DNA of 64,000 nucleotides, taken from positions 234,834 to 298,833 of the IMG/VR virus record IMGVR_UViG_3300042350_004528; one strand, 5' to 3'. This document shows, piece by piece, positions 46,367 through 54,524 of this stretch; position 1 is the first letter of the stretch, and each line of letters starts with the position of its first letter. The notes under the pieces are model-generated. The model ran no database searches. It saw only the letters and a program-made list of their open reading frames with translations, and was not told where the DNA came from. The position numbers were made by a program, and so were the translations under genes. Source of the stretch: a virus.

Positions 46367-46411
46367 CTACTATGGTTTACACAATGAATAATTACACCAA
46401 TAGAAAGCCCG
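46340..46411 (-). promoter_or_regulatory. Attenuator upstream of tRNA array F
   Basis: Arm CGGGCTTTCTA (46411-46401), in codons 20-23 of the leader, is perfectly complementary over 11 bp to TAGAAAGCCCG (46369-46359), the terminator 5' arm. Same geometry as attenuator A with a different sequence, so the pairings are conserved rather than the bases. Confidence 0.85.
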
Positions 46412-46469
46412 TAGATGAGTCCTCGCCTCTTCCAAAGAATCTATTCGTTGTATTTATCACTCTTTTCAT
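46392..46469 (-). CDS. Leader peptide of tRNA array F (25 aa)
   Basis: The ATG at 46469 opens 25 codons beginning MKRVINTTNRFFGRGED. Residues 5-17 contain only Ile, Asn, Thr, Arg, Phe, Gly, Glu and Asp, all encoded as tRNAs in array F. Codons match anticodons: AGA for Arg(TCT), ATA for Ile(TAT), GGA and GGC for Gly(TCC) and Gly(GCC). Codons 20-23 hold the antiterminator arm. Confidence 0.85.
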   Translation of the reverse strand: MKRVINTTNRFFGRGEDSSTGFLLV

Positions 46470-46491
46470 TGAATGTTTTATAAGTTTTGTA

Positions 46492-46499
46492 TAAATATA
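46492..46499 (-). promoter_or_regulatory. Promoter of leader F
   Basis: Minus-strand TATATTTA (one mismatch) with CTTG 19 bp upstream, 23 bp before the leader ATG. Confidence 0.5.
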
Positions 46500-46604
46500 G
46501 GTAACTTTATAAAAAAGTCAAGTTTTTGAAAAAAAATATTTTTATCTACGATAAATACTTTATTATTGGTTGATATAACTTATATTTAAGTTATATTTTT
46601 TTTA

Positions 46605-47591
46605 ATGAAAAAAGCTTTAATTACTGGAATTACTGGTCAAGACGGGTCTTACTTGGCAGAATTTTTATTATCTAAAAACTATGAAGTACATGGTACTATA
46701 AAAAGAAACTCAATTAATGAAAATAATTTTGAGCGAATAATTCATATTAAAGATAATATTATACTACACTATGCGGATTTAACTGATTTATCTTCATTAT
46801 TATTAGTTTTACAAAAAGTAAAACCAGATGAGGTTTATAATTTAGCGGCACAATCGGACGTTAGAGTATCTTTTGATCAACCAATTTACACAATCCAAGC
46901 AACTGGTGTTGGGACGATTAATTTGTTAGAAGCTATTAGGCAATTAAACATATCGCCAAAAATTTATCAAGCATCTTCATCAGAAATGTTTGGTAATTCG
47001 ATTGATTCTGATGGGTATCAGAGAGAAACGACACCCATGCATCCCGTTTCACCTTATGGGTGTGCTAAAGTATTATCTTATAATATATGTAGAAATTATA
47101 GAAATGCTTATCATATGCATATATCAAATGGTATTCTTTTTAATCACGAGTCTCCTAGAAGAGGTACTAATTTTGTTACAAATAAAGTATGTAAGGAAGC
47201 CGTCAAGATTTATTTAGGGTTATCTAAAGAATTAAGATTAGGTAATTTAAATGCGACAAGGGATTGGGGCCACGCTAAGGATTATGTTAAAGCTATGTGG
47301 TTAATCTTACAACAAGACAAACCAGATGATTTTGTTTGCTCAACAGGTATATCACATTCGGTTAAAGATTTAGTTGAATATGTTTTTAGTAAATTGGGGT
47401 TAGATTGGACTCAATATGTTAAAGAAGATGCTGAGTTTTTACGAACAGAAGAGTTAAACAATTTAAAAGGTGATTGTACAAAATTAAAAATAAAAACTGA
47501 GTGGGCGCCAACATATTCTTTTGAAAAAATGTTAGATGAAATGATTAATTATTGGTTGGTGAGGTACAACAACGTAATCGATACAAAATAA
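46605..47591 (+). CDS. gmd: GDP-mannose 4,6-dehydratase
   Basis: 328 residues. ALITGITGQDGSYLAEFLLSKNYEVHGTIKRNS is the NAD(P)-binding start typical of Gmd; SSSEMFGN, SPYGCAKVLSYNICRNYR (catalytic YxxxK), NGILFNHESPRRG and FVTNK follow. It makes GDP-4-keto-6-deoxymannose. + strand, with the next gene 23 bp on. Slightly shorter than bacterial Gmd (~345-370). Confidence 0.93.
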   Translation: MKKALITGITGQDGSYLAEFLLSKNYEVHGTIKRNSINENNFERIIHIKDNIILHYADLTDLSSLLLVLQKVKPDEVYNLAAQSDVRVSFDQPIYTIQATGVGTINLLEAIRQLNISPKIYQASSSEMFGNSIDSDGYQRETTPMHPVSPYGCAKVLSYNICRNYRNAYHMHISNGILFNHESPRRGTNFVTNKVCKEAVKIYLGLSKELRLGNLNATRDWGHAKDYVKAMWLILQQDKPDDFVCSTGISHSVKDLVEYVFSKLGLDWTQYVKEDAEFLRTEELNNLKGDCTKLKIKTEWAPTYSFEKMLDEMINYWLVRYNNVIDTK

Positions 47592-47614
47592 CATTTTTAT
47601 AAAATTTTATACAC

Positions 47615-48415
47615 ATGAATTTAGTTGTTGGAAATACTAGTCAATTATTCCCATATTTTAAAGAATATGATCCAAATATACTTGGTGTGTCTTCACGTAA
47701 TTTTAATTACGATGATTTAAAAAAATATAATTTTGATAAAGCGTTTTTGGTATTTGCCGAACAACAAATTCACTTAAACGAATCTGTTGATTTTTTTAGT
47801 AAGACTAATGTTGATTATACATTAGAAGTTATTAATAAATTAAAACAAAATACAAACACAATAATCATTTATTTATCATCCGATATGTGGGATTTATGTG
47901 AAGGTGGTATTACATTAAACACGCCGTTTAAAAACAGAAAAACTTCATATATTATTTCAAAAGAAATGTTAAAAAAAGAAGTTGAGGAGTTAAGGTTAAA
48001 AGAAGGTTTAGATATAAGAATCGTATACCCATTTAATTTTAATTCGCCATACAGAAGGCCAAATTTTGTTTTTTATAAATTTATGGATATAATAATAAAT
48101 AAAAATAAAATCCAAGTTGGTGACTTAGATTTTGAACGCGATATCGTACACCCAAAAATTATTGTGGACAGAAGTTTTAATTGTATTGGTGATGAAATAG
48201 TAGGTTCTGGAGTTTTAACACATGTCAAAACATTTTATTCTGAAATACTTAAACATTTTGGGTTTGATTATAATGAGTATGTTACAGAACATTTTGATAA
48301 TTTTCCAAATGTGAGGAAAACTTTTTACTACGAAACTCAAAATAAATACCTAAATTTATTGGATGATACGATCAAGGATATTGAAAAATACATACACATT
48401 AATACAAAAATATAA
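47615..48415 (+). CDS. NAD-dependent epimerase/dehydratase-like protein
   Basis: 266 residues, Rossmann-type: VVGNTSQLFPYF (degenerate glycine loop), LSSDMWDLCEGG, KTSYIISKEMLKKEVEEL (Y-x-x-x-K-like), VYPFNFNSPYRRP, ERDIVHPKIIVDR. Likely the second enzyme acting on GDP-4-keto-6-deoxymannose (reductase or epimerase). Exact product unknown. Confidence 0.65.
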   Translation: MNLVVGNTSQLFPYFKEYDPNILGVSSRNFNYDDLKKYNFDKAFLVFAEQQIHLNESVDFFSKTNVDYTLEVINKLKQNTNTIIIYLSSDMWDLCEGGITLNTPFKNRKTSYIISKEMLKKEVEELRLKEGLDIRIVYPFNFNSPYRRPNFVFYKFMDIIINKNKIQVGDLDFERDIVHPKIIVDRSFNCIGDEIVGSGVLTHVKTFYSEILKHFGFDYNEYVTEHFDNFPNVRKTFYYETQNKYLNLLDDTIKDIEKYIHINTKI

Positions 48416-48446
48416 AAATTCAAAGGGTTAGTTAAATAAAATATTT

Positions 48447-48914
48447 TTATCTACAATAATTATCTGCTGCGCATGACGCCGCCCAGGCATGTGGTTTACC
48501 AACCGCATCGTAACCCATAGACTTAGCATATCCAATACCAGCTTCGTATAGTTGGTTTGATTTTTCATTCTGTTTTGAATTGTAATCAACATGGACTGTT
48601 ATCTTTTTATCGATACCTTTAAGTTGATCCGCAACCTCAACCGATTTCACAACCTCGTTCCACAATTTGGGTTGCATGTTTGCAATTGGGTTATGATTCC
48701 TGGCTCTGGGTTCAGATTCTTTTTTATAGATAACGTGTACACCATGACCAATCTCATATAAACAAACCGTTGTGACATAGTTAATCTTAGCCCCAACTTC
48801 TTGTGAATCGCAGCCAATGTATATTTCACTCTTTGGGTATCTCTCAACCCAATTCTTTACATACTCAAATAAGTTTTCAATAGTTTTACCGTCTGTTTGT
48901 TTAAAATTTTTCAT
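48447..48914 (-). CDS. YkuK-family RNase H-like protein (DUF458)
   Basis: 155 residues. IYIGCDSQEVGAKINYVTTVCLYEIGHGVHVIYKK starts an RNase H-like fold with D in GCDS; KITVHVDYNSKQNEKSNQLYEAGIGYAKSMGYDAVGKPHAWAAS carries the later Asp and His. Matches the DUF458/YkuK pattern. Nuclease activity is inferred from the fold. Confidence 0.75.
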   Translation of the reverse strand: MKNFKQTDGKTIENLFEYVKNWVERYPKSEIYIGCDSQEVGAKINYVTTVCLYEIGHGVHVIYKKESEPRARNHNPIANMQPKLWNEVVKSVEVADQLKGIDKKITVHVDYNSKQNEKSNQLYEAGIGYAKSMGYDAVGKPHAWAASCAADNYCR

Positions 48915-48927
48915 AAAATATTAACCT

Positions 48928-50523
48928 TTAATACTCAAAGGTCGTGAATCCCATCATTCCCTCCGAATCTTTTACAAAATTAATGTGTTGCGCTTTACCA
49001 TCCTTATGGATAATAACGTGTGATTGTAACCAAGAACTTGGGCCATTATTATAACCAACCCTTAACTTTGTTGATGTTCCAACAGCCAAAGCACCATCTT
49101 TTCTACCTGGTGAATGGTAATGCCCGATTACAATCTTTGTGTTTAAATTTCGATACTGTTGCAACGAACCTCTGGATCCGTTTGACCCAATATCACCATG
49201 TTGCCCTAATTCCCAGTTTTTTACCCTGTATGAGTCGTTTCTACCTAAAGTTTTATACTTGGGGTACTTCTCATTTATCAAAGCTGGGATTACACCCTTA
49301 ACAGCATGTGGGTTCTCAGCATATTGGCCCAAGAGTATATCTGAGAGTTGCATATACAATCTTGAATTTTTCGGTGTTGGTTGTTTTTTCCAATCCTCAT
49401 TCTTCAACCAACGATCCAAAAAATCATCGTGATTACTTCTCACAACAACCACATTATTATACTTTTCAAAGTCTTTTAACCCATCCATCATCATATCAAG
49501 TTCTCTCTTTAAATCGTTGGTTCCGTTTATTTCTTTACCATATTGTATAAACGGATCTTTCATTTGATGATGACTTATTGAATCGCCATCAAAAACATCA
49601 TGTAAAATCACATGGTTTGGTGTCAATTTATTCATAAAATCATGCGTGACAGATAAAACATTATGATCATGGCTACCATAGTGTAGGTCACCCAAAATAA
49701 TCGCTTCAATAGTATCTATTTTTTCAACATCACCAGATTTAACAGAATAACATAAATCTGTGAAATCACCAGTCTTATCATCGGCTGTGACTTGTCTAAC
49801 ATAAAAAGTATCTTTATCCTTTATCTCAACAATCGCAAAACCGTAAGTATGATGAAACTCACCTTTTTTACCTGACTTAGAGTCCGTGTAATTCATTTTG
49901 GTTACAGCACCAGTTGTTAACATCATTTTAGGTTTATTACCCTCTAAAACTGGAATCATTTCCATTTGAACTTTTGGTGCGCCAAAAACACAAGAATTAA
50001 TACCACTCATGCCCTGCAATCCGCTCATTGGATTTGTTGCTGTGGGTTGAATTTTGATATCAGACATAATCGCCAAATATTTGTGTAGGTTATGTCTATT
50101 CGCATCCAGATACGGTAATACAGCATCATCCCAAGTATCAAAATCTCTGTCTGTAAATACGGATGTTGGATTTTTGTATCTACCAGCAATCACGTGAATG
50201 TCGGCATTTAAAAATTCAGCATAGGCTTTTATATTTTTTAATAAACCATTGTGTACTGGGGTGTCATTTTGCGCCCAAGTTATAATAAACTTATTCTGTT
50301 CTTTGTTTAACTGTTTTTGTTTTGCCAATTCATATTGCTCAGAAACAACATCAACTTTTTCTTTAAAGTTTAATTTTTCAGAGCACCATTTTCTAACCGT
50401 TCTTTCAGACTTACCAAAAAGTTCCATTAAAGCTTTCATTCTATCATCCCAGGCTAACTCTTTGTTAACGTAAATGTTTTTAGCTTTTTCTATTTGTTCT
50501 TCTGTTAATTCATTAAATTTCAT
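48928..50523 (-). CDS. Calcineurin-like metallophosphoesterase with N-terminal HTH
   Basis: 531 residues. Residues 1-60 contain an HTH (ALMELFGKSERTVRKWCSEKL). Metal motifs: ILGDLHYGSHDHN, DVFDGDSISHHQ, VVRSNHDDFLDRW, GQHGDIG, VIGHYHSPG. Length and build recall the T5 A1-type phage phosphoesterases linked to host DNA breakdown, but that link is tentative. Ser/Thr phosphatase or nuclease activity possible. Confidence 0.75.
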   Translation of the reverse strand: MKFNELTEEQIEKAKNIYVNKELAWDDRMKALMELFGKSERTVRKWCSEKLNFKEKVDVVSEQYELAKQKQLNKEQNKFIITWAQNDTPVHNGLLKNIKAYAEFLNADIHVIAGRYKNPTSVFTDRDFDTWDDAVLPYLDANRHNLHKYLAIMSDIKIQPTATNPMSGLQGMSGINSCVFGAPKVQMEMIPVLEGNKPKMMLTTGAVTKMNYTDSKSGKKGEFHHTYGFAIVEIKDKDTFYVRQVTADDKTGDFTDLCYSVKSGDVEKIDTIEAIILGDLHYGSHDHNVLSVTHDFMNKLTPNHVILHDVFDGDSISHHQMKDPFIQYGKEINGTNDLKRELDMMMDGLKDFEKYNNVVVVRSNHDDFLDRWLKNEDWKKQPTPKNSRLYMQLSDILLGQYAENPHAVKGVIPALINEKYPKYKTLGRNDSYRVKNWELGQHGDIGSNGSRGSLQQYRNLNTKIVIGHYHSPGRKDGALAVGTSTKLRVGYNNGPSSWLQSHVIIHKDGKAQHINFVKDSEGMMGFTTFEY

Positions 50524-50526
50524 ATT

Positions 50527-50907
50527 TTATCTTTTTAAATTCTCAATTCTAATATAAGTATCTTCAAATTCTTTTATGAGCGTTTGATGCTCGTCTATTA
50601 ATCCGTTTATATCATTTAGTTTATCAAACCATAATTTAGTTATAGTACCTCTACCCCACCCTTCTTTACTTTCACTAAGAGCACCGAATAATGTTGGCTC
50701 AATCATAGCTAATAAATCTCTTTGGTTGTCTATGATTTCGGCACGTTTTATTGATAACGCACCTTGTAAATTTATTAATTGGTTTGATACCACTTCCAAT
50801 TCAACCTCTTTTTTTGTTTTTGGGTTTAGCTTTGTAATATCAACACCACGTGCTTTTAATATTCTCAAGAACCATTCGGTCATCGCAAATAATAGTTTTG
50901 TAGTCAT
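50527..50907 (-). CDS. Hypothetical coiled-coil protein
   Basis: 126 residues, highly charged, helical; C-terminal DEHQTLIKEFEDTYIRIENLKR suggests a coiled coil. Three bases upstream of the phosphoesterase gene. Unrecognised. Confidence 0.55.
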   Translation of the reverse strand: MTTKLLFAMTEWFLRILKARGVDITKLNPKTKKEVELEVVSNQLINLQGALSIKRAEIIDNQRDLLAMIEPTLFGALSESKEGWGRGTITKLWFDKLNDINGLIDEHQTLIKEFEDTYIRIENLKR

Positions 50908-50957
50908 TGTATAAAGTTAGTTTTTTGTTGTTTAATGTATCGCAATCCACCAAATTT

Positions 50958-51365
50958 TTAATCAGTTAAAAGTTCTGCTGATTGGCTTGGTTGTTCTTGA
51001 TTTATTCTAGGTAACTTTCGATAAACGTTATCAAAACGCTTATCTAATTGTTTTTCGAATTCTCGCATGACATCATCAATCCTATCATGAATATGTTTTG
51101 ATTCCTGATGAATTTGATTATGTATGTGATCGAATTCTCTTGTCATGTCATTTCTGACATCTTTTATTATTTCATTGTTTTTACGATCATAGTTCTCAAA
51201 TTCGCGATAAACAACATCGAATCGAGTACCAACATCCGCACGAAAACCCTCTAGCTCAGAGACCTTTCGCTTTAAACTAACAATCGCCCAGATGCCCGCA
51301 CCTAAGCCGATTACCGCAACCGTAGATAAAACGGTCACTAAGATTGTAGCTATTATTGTATCCAT
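50958..51365 (-). CDS. Membrane-anchored coiled-coil protein
   Basis: 135 residues. N-terminal transmembrane helix (IIATILVTVLSTVAVIGLGAGIWAIVSL) then an extended heptad region rich in Asp, His and Arg (HIHNQIHQESKHIHDRIDDVMREFEKQL). Reminiscent of phage spanin-like or Rz-like proteins in shape, without evidence for that role. Confidence 0.6.
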   Translation of the reverse strand: MDTIIATILVTVLSTVAVIGLGAGIWAIVSLKRKVSELEGFRADVGTRFDVVYREFENYDRKNNEIIKDVRNDMTREFDHIHNQIHQESKHIHDRIDDVMREFEKQLDKRFDNVYRKLPRINQEQPSQSAELLTD

Positions 51366-51470
51366 ATAATTTCTGTTTTTAAAAATATTTTATTTTATAT
51401 GGTAGATCGCGATACATTTCACAACACAAACAATATTAAACAATATTTTGAAATAAAACAACATTCGGGC

Positions 51471-51503
51471 AAAAAAAAATCCGACTCTATGGTCGGATTT
51501 TTA
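51471..51503 (-). terminator. Rho-independent terminator
   Basis: Stem AAATCCGAC/GTCGGATTT with T run, downstream of the holin-like gene. Confidence 0.85.
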
Positions 51504-51520
51504 ATTAAAGTCTATTTTTA

Positions 51521-51787
51521 TTATTCTGTCGGTGTATCACCACTCGTCTCATTTTTGTTCTTTTTAAATGAAAACTTGTCAAGAGTATCACTACCCATAC
51601 CAATTGCTGTAATCACCAATACAGCATCCACTAAAGTGTCTGATGGTGAAAATCCAGAATGTGATAATGAATTTACTACCATGGAAACACAAAGAAAAAC
51701 CGCTCCCATAAATGCAATAACTGGTTTCACTGATGTTGATCCTCTCTCGTCTTTAAATAAATCGATAACCCATTTTTTAAATGTCAT
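51521..51787 (-). CDS. Holin-like small membrane protein
   Basis: 88 residues with two hydrophobic segments (VKPVIAFMGAVFLCVSMVVNSL and LVDAVLVITAIGMGSD) after a short charged N-terminus and before a Lys/Asn-rich polar tail. Size and two-segment layout fit class II holins or phage superfamily membrane proteins with a DERGSTS-type lead. Lysis partner for the endolysin is plausible. Confidence 0.55.
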   Translation of the reverse strand: MTFKKWVIDLFKDERGSTSVKPVIAFMGAVFLCVSMVVNSLSHSGFSPSDTLVDAVLVITAIGMGSDTLDKFSFKKNKNETSGDTPTE

Positions 51788-51863
51788 AATTGTATTGTTT
51801 TTGTTTGTTTATTTTACCCATATATAAATATTTTCATAAACTGGTAAAACACAAAAAATACAA

Positions 51864-52124
51864 TTATTCTTTTTCAGGTACAATCACATCTTTAATCTTT
51901 CTAAGTGTGATTGAAATAGCTTCAGATTCCTCGACAGAAAAAACACCAGATGCTTGGGCATACCTCAAAGCTGAGTGTATTGTAATCAATACATCGTGTA
52001 CCGATTTAGCATTTAATCTTTCGATATATTGCTCAAATTCTTCTTCGTTATTATATGCTAACACACCAAACAAAACACCCATTGGTTTTTGCTCTTCTGT
52101 GATATTTTCATTTTCCTTACTCAT
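51864..52124 (-). CDS. Hypothetical protein
   Basis: 86 residues, acidic and helical, unrecognised. ATGA-type overlap with the phosphoesterase gene upstream. Confidence 0.5.
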   Translation of the reverse strand: MSKENENITEEQKPMGVLFGVLAYNNEEEFEQYIERLNAKSVHDVLITIHSALRYAQASGVFSVEESEAISITLRKIKDVIVPEKE

Positions 52125-52797
52125 ATGTTGTAAAAAAGTTTACGCCTAAAACATGAAACATCGTATCTTCATATCTTTCAGACCTGGTTGTATGAAAGTG
52201 TCCATAAAACCAATGTTTTATTTTATTGTTTTCGTTTAAAATATTATACATTTCATTGAAACGATTCCTCTCATCGGTTAAATCTTGTATGAGTTTAGAA
52301 TCATAACTGGCGAATGATAGAACGAGGCTATTAAAAGTTTGTGGAAAAACAAAATGTGGCGCACTGTGCGTTATCACCGTATCAATGTCCCTAAACTCCG
52401 ATAATTTTTCGGAATCAAAATTAAAAACCTCGTCTTTCCACCAGCTCACATTTTCAGTTCGTTGTAATCTATCAATTGATATCGCACCGCCAACCAATAG
52501 TATTCTTTTACCCTCAATTTCTAATACGGTATAATCTGGAAGTAATTTAATATTACTCCAATTATAATCTCCATTAAAAAATTTTGGATCATCGTGATTA
52601 CCTCTTATTGCATATAGAGTAACATTATTGTATGCTAATTCGGTATTGAGATATTCCATATCATCTATAAAAGATGATCTAAACCCAGCGCCAAAATCAC
52701 CAACCTGTATAAGATTGATGGGCTCCTGTGTTTCATTTCTTTTGGAGAAATAATAAATCTCTTGGAAGTCTCCATGTATATCACCTAATAGTACCAT
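52117..52797 (-). CDS. Metallophosphoesterase (calcineurin-like)
   Basis: 226 residues. MVLLGDIHGDFQE, LIQVGDFGAG, AIRGNHDDPKFF, VITHSAPHF and FYGHFHTTRSE are the five metal motifs in order, single-domain. Starts a transcript with its ATG four bases after a -7 box. Substrate unknown. Confidence 0.85.
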   Translation of the reverse strand: MVLLGDIHGDFQEIYYFSKRNETQEPINLIQVGDFGAGFRSSFIDDMEYLNTELAYNNVTLYAIRGNHDDPKFFNGDYNWSNIKLLPDYTVLEIEGKRILLVGGAISIDRLQRTENVSWWKDEVFNFDSEKLSEFRDIDTVITHSAPHFVFPQTFNSLVLSFASYDSKLIQDLTDERNRFNEMYNILNENNKIKHWFYGHFHTTRSERYEDTMFHVLGVNFFTTYE

Positions 52798-52801
52798 GGG
52801 A

Positions 52802-52809
52802 CAAATATA
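52802..52809 (-). promoter_or_regulatory. Promoter, leaderless configuration (gene at 52797)
   Basis: Minus-strand TATATTTG, then TCCC, then ATG. Confidence 0.65.
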
Positions 52810-52817
52810 GATATTGT

Positions 52818-53078
52818 TTAAGAAATAAACAACTCTTTTTTCTTTGTTTTTTTGTGAACCTTATCGGCGTAACTTTTCATTGGTACCGATCTCTTAAAAA
52901 GACTTTCAGATTTTTTATAACGTATTTCCATCACACTAATATATAAAGATGGTAAATAAACTAAGTAGAATATCGCAACAAATTTTTCAACACCATGGTC
53001 AAGCAAAAGTACAAACGGTGAGAATATGATCATCAGATCAAGTATGCATTTAATAGTCTCAAAATTCTTTTTTATCAT
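52818..53078 (-). CDS. Small membrane protein
   Basis: 86 residues with two hydrophobic stretches (CILDLMIIFSPFVLLLDHG, FVAIFYLVYLPSLYISVM) and a very basic C-terminus. Overlaps the upstream gene by 4 bp. Function unknown. Confidence 0.55.
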   Translation of the reverse strand: MIKKNFETIKCILDLMIIFSPFVLLLDHGVEKFVAIFYLVYLPSLYISVMEIRYKKSESLFKRSVPMKSYADKVHKKTKKKELFIS

Positions 53079-54238
53079 GCTGAAACAACTCTTCTAACTT
53101 TACCTTCAAGAAAGGCTTTATAATTAGGGCCTCTAAGAATAAGAATCTCGTTACCCTCTCGTTTAAAACGGAAAATCCCAGCAGCTTCTGCTGAGTCCAA
53201 TAAAGTTTGTAGATAACCTTGTTTATGTTTTAAGTTATTTGCTTCAAAGAAGTCGTCCAGGATCGGTTTTTTAGCTGTGCTAATGAAACTAATTAAGTCT
53301 AAGATAATTTTGTTTTTGTTTGGTGTACTGAATGAATATGAGAAGTTTGGATTATCTGTTTTCCAAAATACAAAGTTTTTGTTAAAAGGGTCTATTTGTA
53401 TAACACTGGTATCAATATATTTTTTTAATAACGAAAATACTGTTTTTCTAAAAAATTTCTCGGCGATAACTTCATGCGTTGGGATTCGGTAAATTTCAAA
53501 AAAAGTGTTTAATAAAACCTCACCCTTTCTATTTTTAACATCGACAATAATTTTATTACTATCGTTCGGAAAAACCAAACATTCGATGTATATTGATGGC
53601 TCTTTAACACTTTCCCAGGTTATTAATAATTTACCATCTTTACTCAAAGATTTAATCGCTTTCCAACCACCAATATCAGTTTTCATCTCATAATTTAAAA
53701 ACTTATCATCAAATACATTTTTAATTATCAAATCAACCCTTTTCGGGTTTTGTGTTTTTTCTACTTTTGCTGCAATTGGGATGTTTGGTGTTTGCCTTTG
53801 TGTCGGTTCTTTTGTAATAGGGATATTTGAAGCCTTATTTGGTGTGTTTGATTTAGGTTGTTGTGAGTTTAATTGACCATCTATCTCATCAAACAACTCA
53901 ATAATTGGGTTGTAATTTTCTTTAATTAAAGGGAGGTTAAGTTCATACCCATCATAATAATTTGTTGATGTGAGGTCAAGTTCGGATTCGTTTATACTAA
54001 AACCAAACTCACCTAAAACCCCACCGATTCTTTCACCAACTAATTCATCCAAAAATTCAATGACGGAGCTGTGCGTTGTAAAGTTTTCTGTGATATTTTC
54101 TATCTCATCCAAAGTTATAACCTCGGAATAAGTTCCATATCTACCACTTAAGGTCAAATTAAGACGATTATTGTCCTGTCTACCCTCAGTTAAAATCTTA
54201 TTAATTAAATTCTTTCTATACAGATCAGCTCTTTTCAT
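53075..54238 (-). CDS. Large hypothetical protein
   Basis: 387 residues. A Pro/Thr/Gln-rich linker (residues ~130-165) separates two regions; the C-terminal ~80 residues (LLDSAEAAGIFRFKREGNEILILRG) look like a winged-helix-type end. Preceded by an ACTATTTATAA element, so possibly late and structural. Unrecognised. Confidence 0.55.
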   Translation of the reverse strand: MKRADLYRKNLINKILTEGRQDNNRLNLTLSGRYGTYSEVITLDEIENITENFTTHSSVIEFLDELVGERIGGVLGEFGFSINESELDLTSTNYYDGYELNLPLIKENYNPIIELFDEIDGQLNSQQPKSNTPNKASNIPITKEPTQRQTPNIPIAAKVEKTQNPKRVDLIIKNVFDDKFLNYEMKTDIGGWKAIKSLSKDGKLLITWESVKEPSIYIECLVFPNDSNKIIVDVKNRKGEVLLNTFFEIYRIPTHEVIAEKFFRKTVFSLLKKYIDTSVIQIDPFNKNFVFWKTDNPNFSYSFSTPNKNKIILDLISFISTAKKPILDDFFEANNLKHKQGYLQTLLDSAEAAGIFRFKREGNEILILRGPNYKAFLEGKVRRVVSA

Positions 54239-54255
54239 TAAAAATGAATTTACTT

Positions 54256-54264
54256 ATAAATAGT
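54256..54264 (-). promoter_or_regulatory. Candidate late-promoter element ACTATTTAT (gene at 54238)
   Basis: Minus-strand AAACTATTTATAAG 18 bp before the ATG. Confidence 0.45.
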
Positions 54265-54314
54265 TTAAAAAATCCATTTATACTCTCAAAATTTTTTTTT
54301 ATTATTGTTTCTAT

Positions 54315-54524
54315 ATGAGAATAATAATCAAAGAATTACCAAAGATAAATCACATATATCTATTTGATCAAACAATGCGCCCACTCTTTATGGACATTGT
54401 AAGTAAAAGGAATACAAAATCTTATATAAAAAAAATGATAAAAAAGTACGATATTATTGATTTTGATTTTGTTTCTGCGATAGATTTATCAAATACTACC
54501 GATAGTTTTAGGGGCCATATTTGA
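54315..54524 (+). CDS. Small hypothetical protein, + strand
   Basis: 69 residues (MRIIIKELPKINHIYLFDQ...), basic, plausible fold, overlapping the convergent LRR gene by 17 bp. No promoter box seen; modest confidence. Confidence 0.4.
   Translation: MRIIIKELPKINHIYLFDQTMRPLFMDIVSKRNTKSYIKKMIKKYDIIDFDFVSAIDLSNTTDSFRGHI

Noticed and set aside
46605-48415. Plus-strand sugar genes as a prophage-host boundary
   Set aside because: No attachment-site repeats or integrase seen, and phage genes continue on both sides.
50958-51365. Spanin (Rz) call
   Set aside because: Only the anchor and coiled coil fit; no lysis-gene linkage or lipobox partner nearby.
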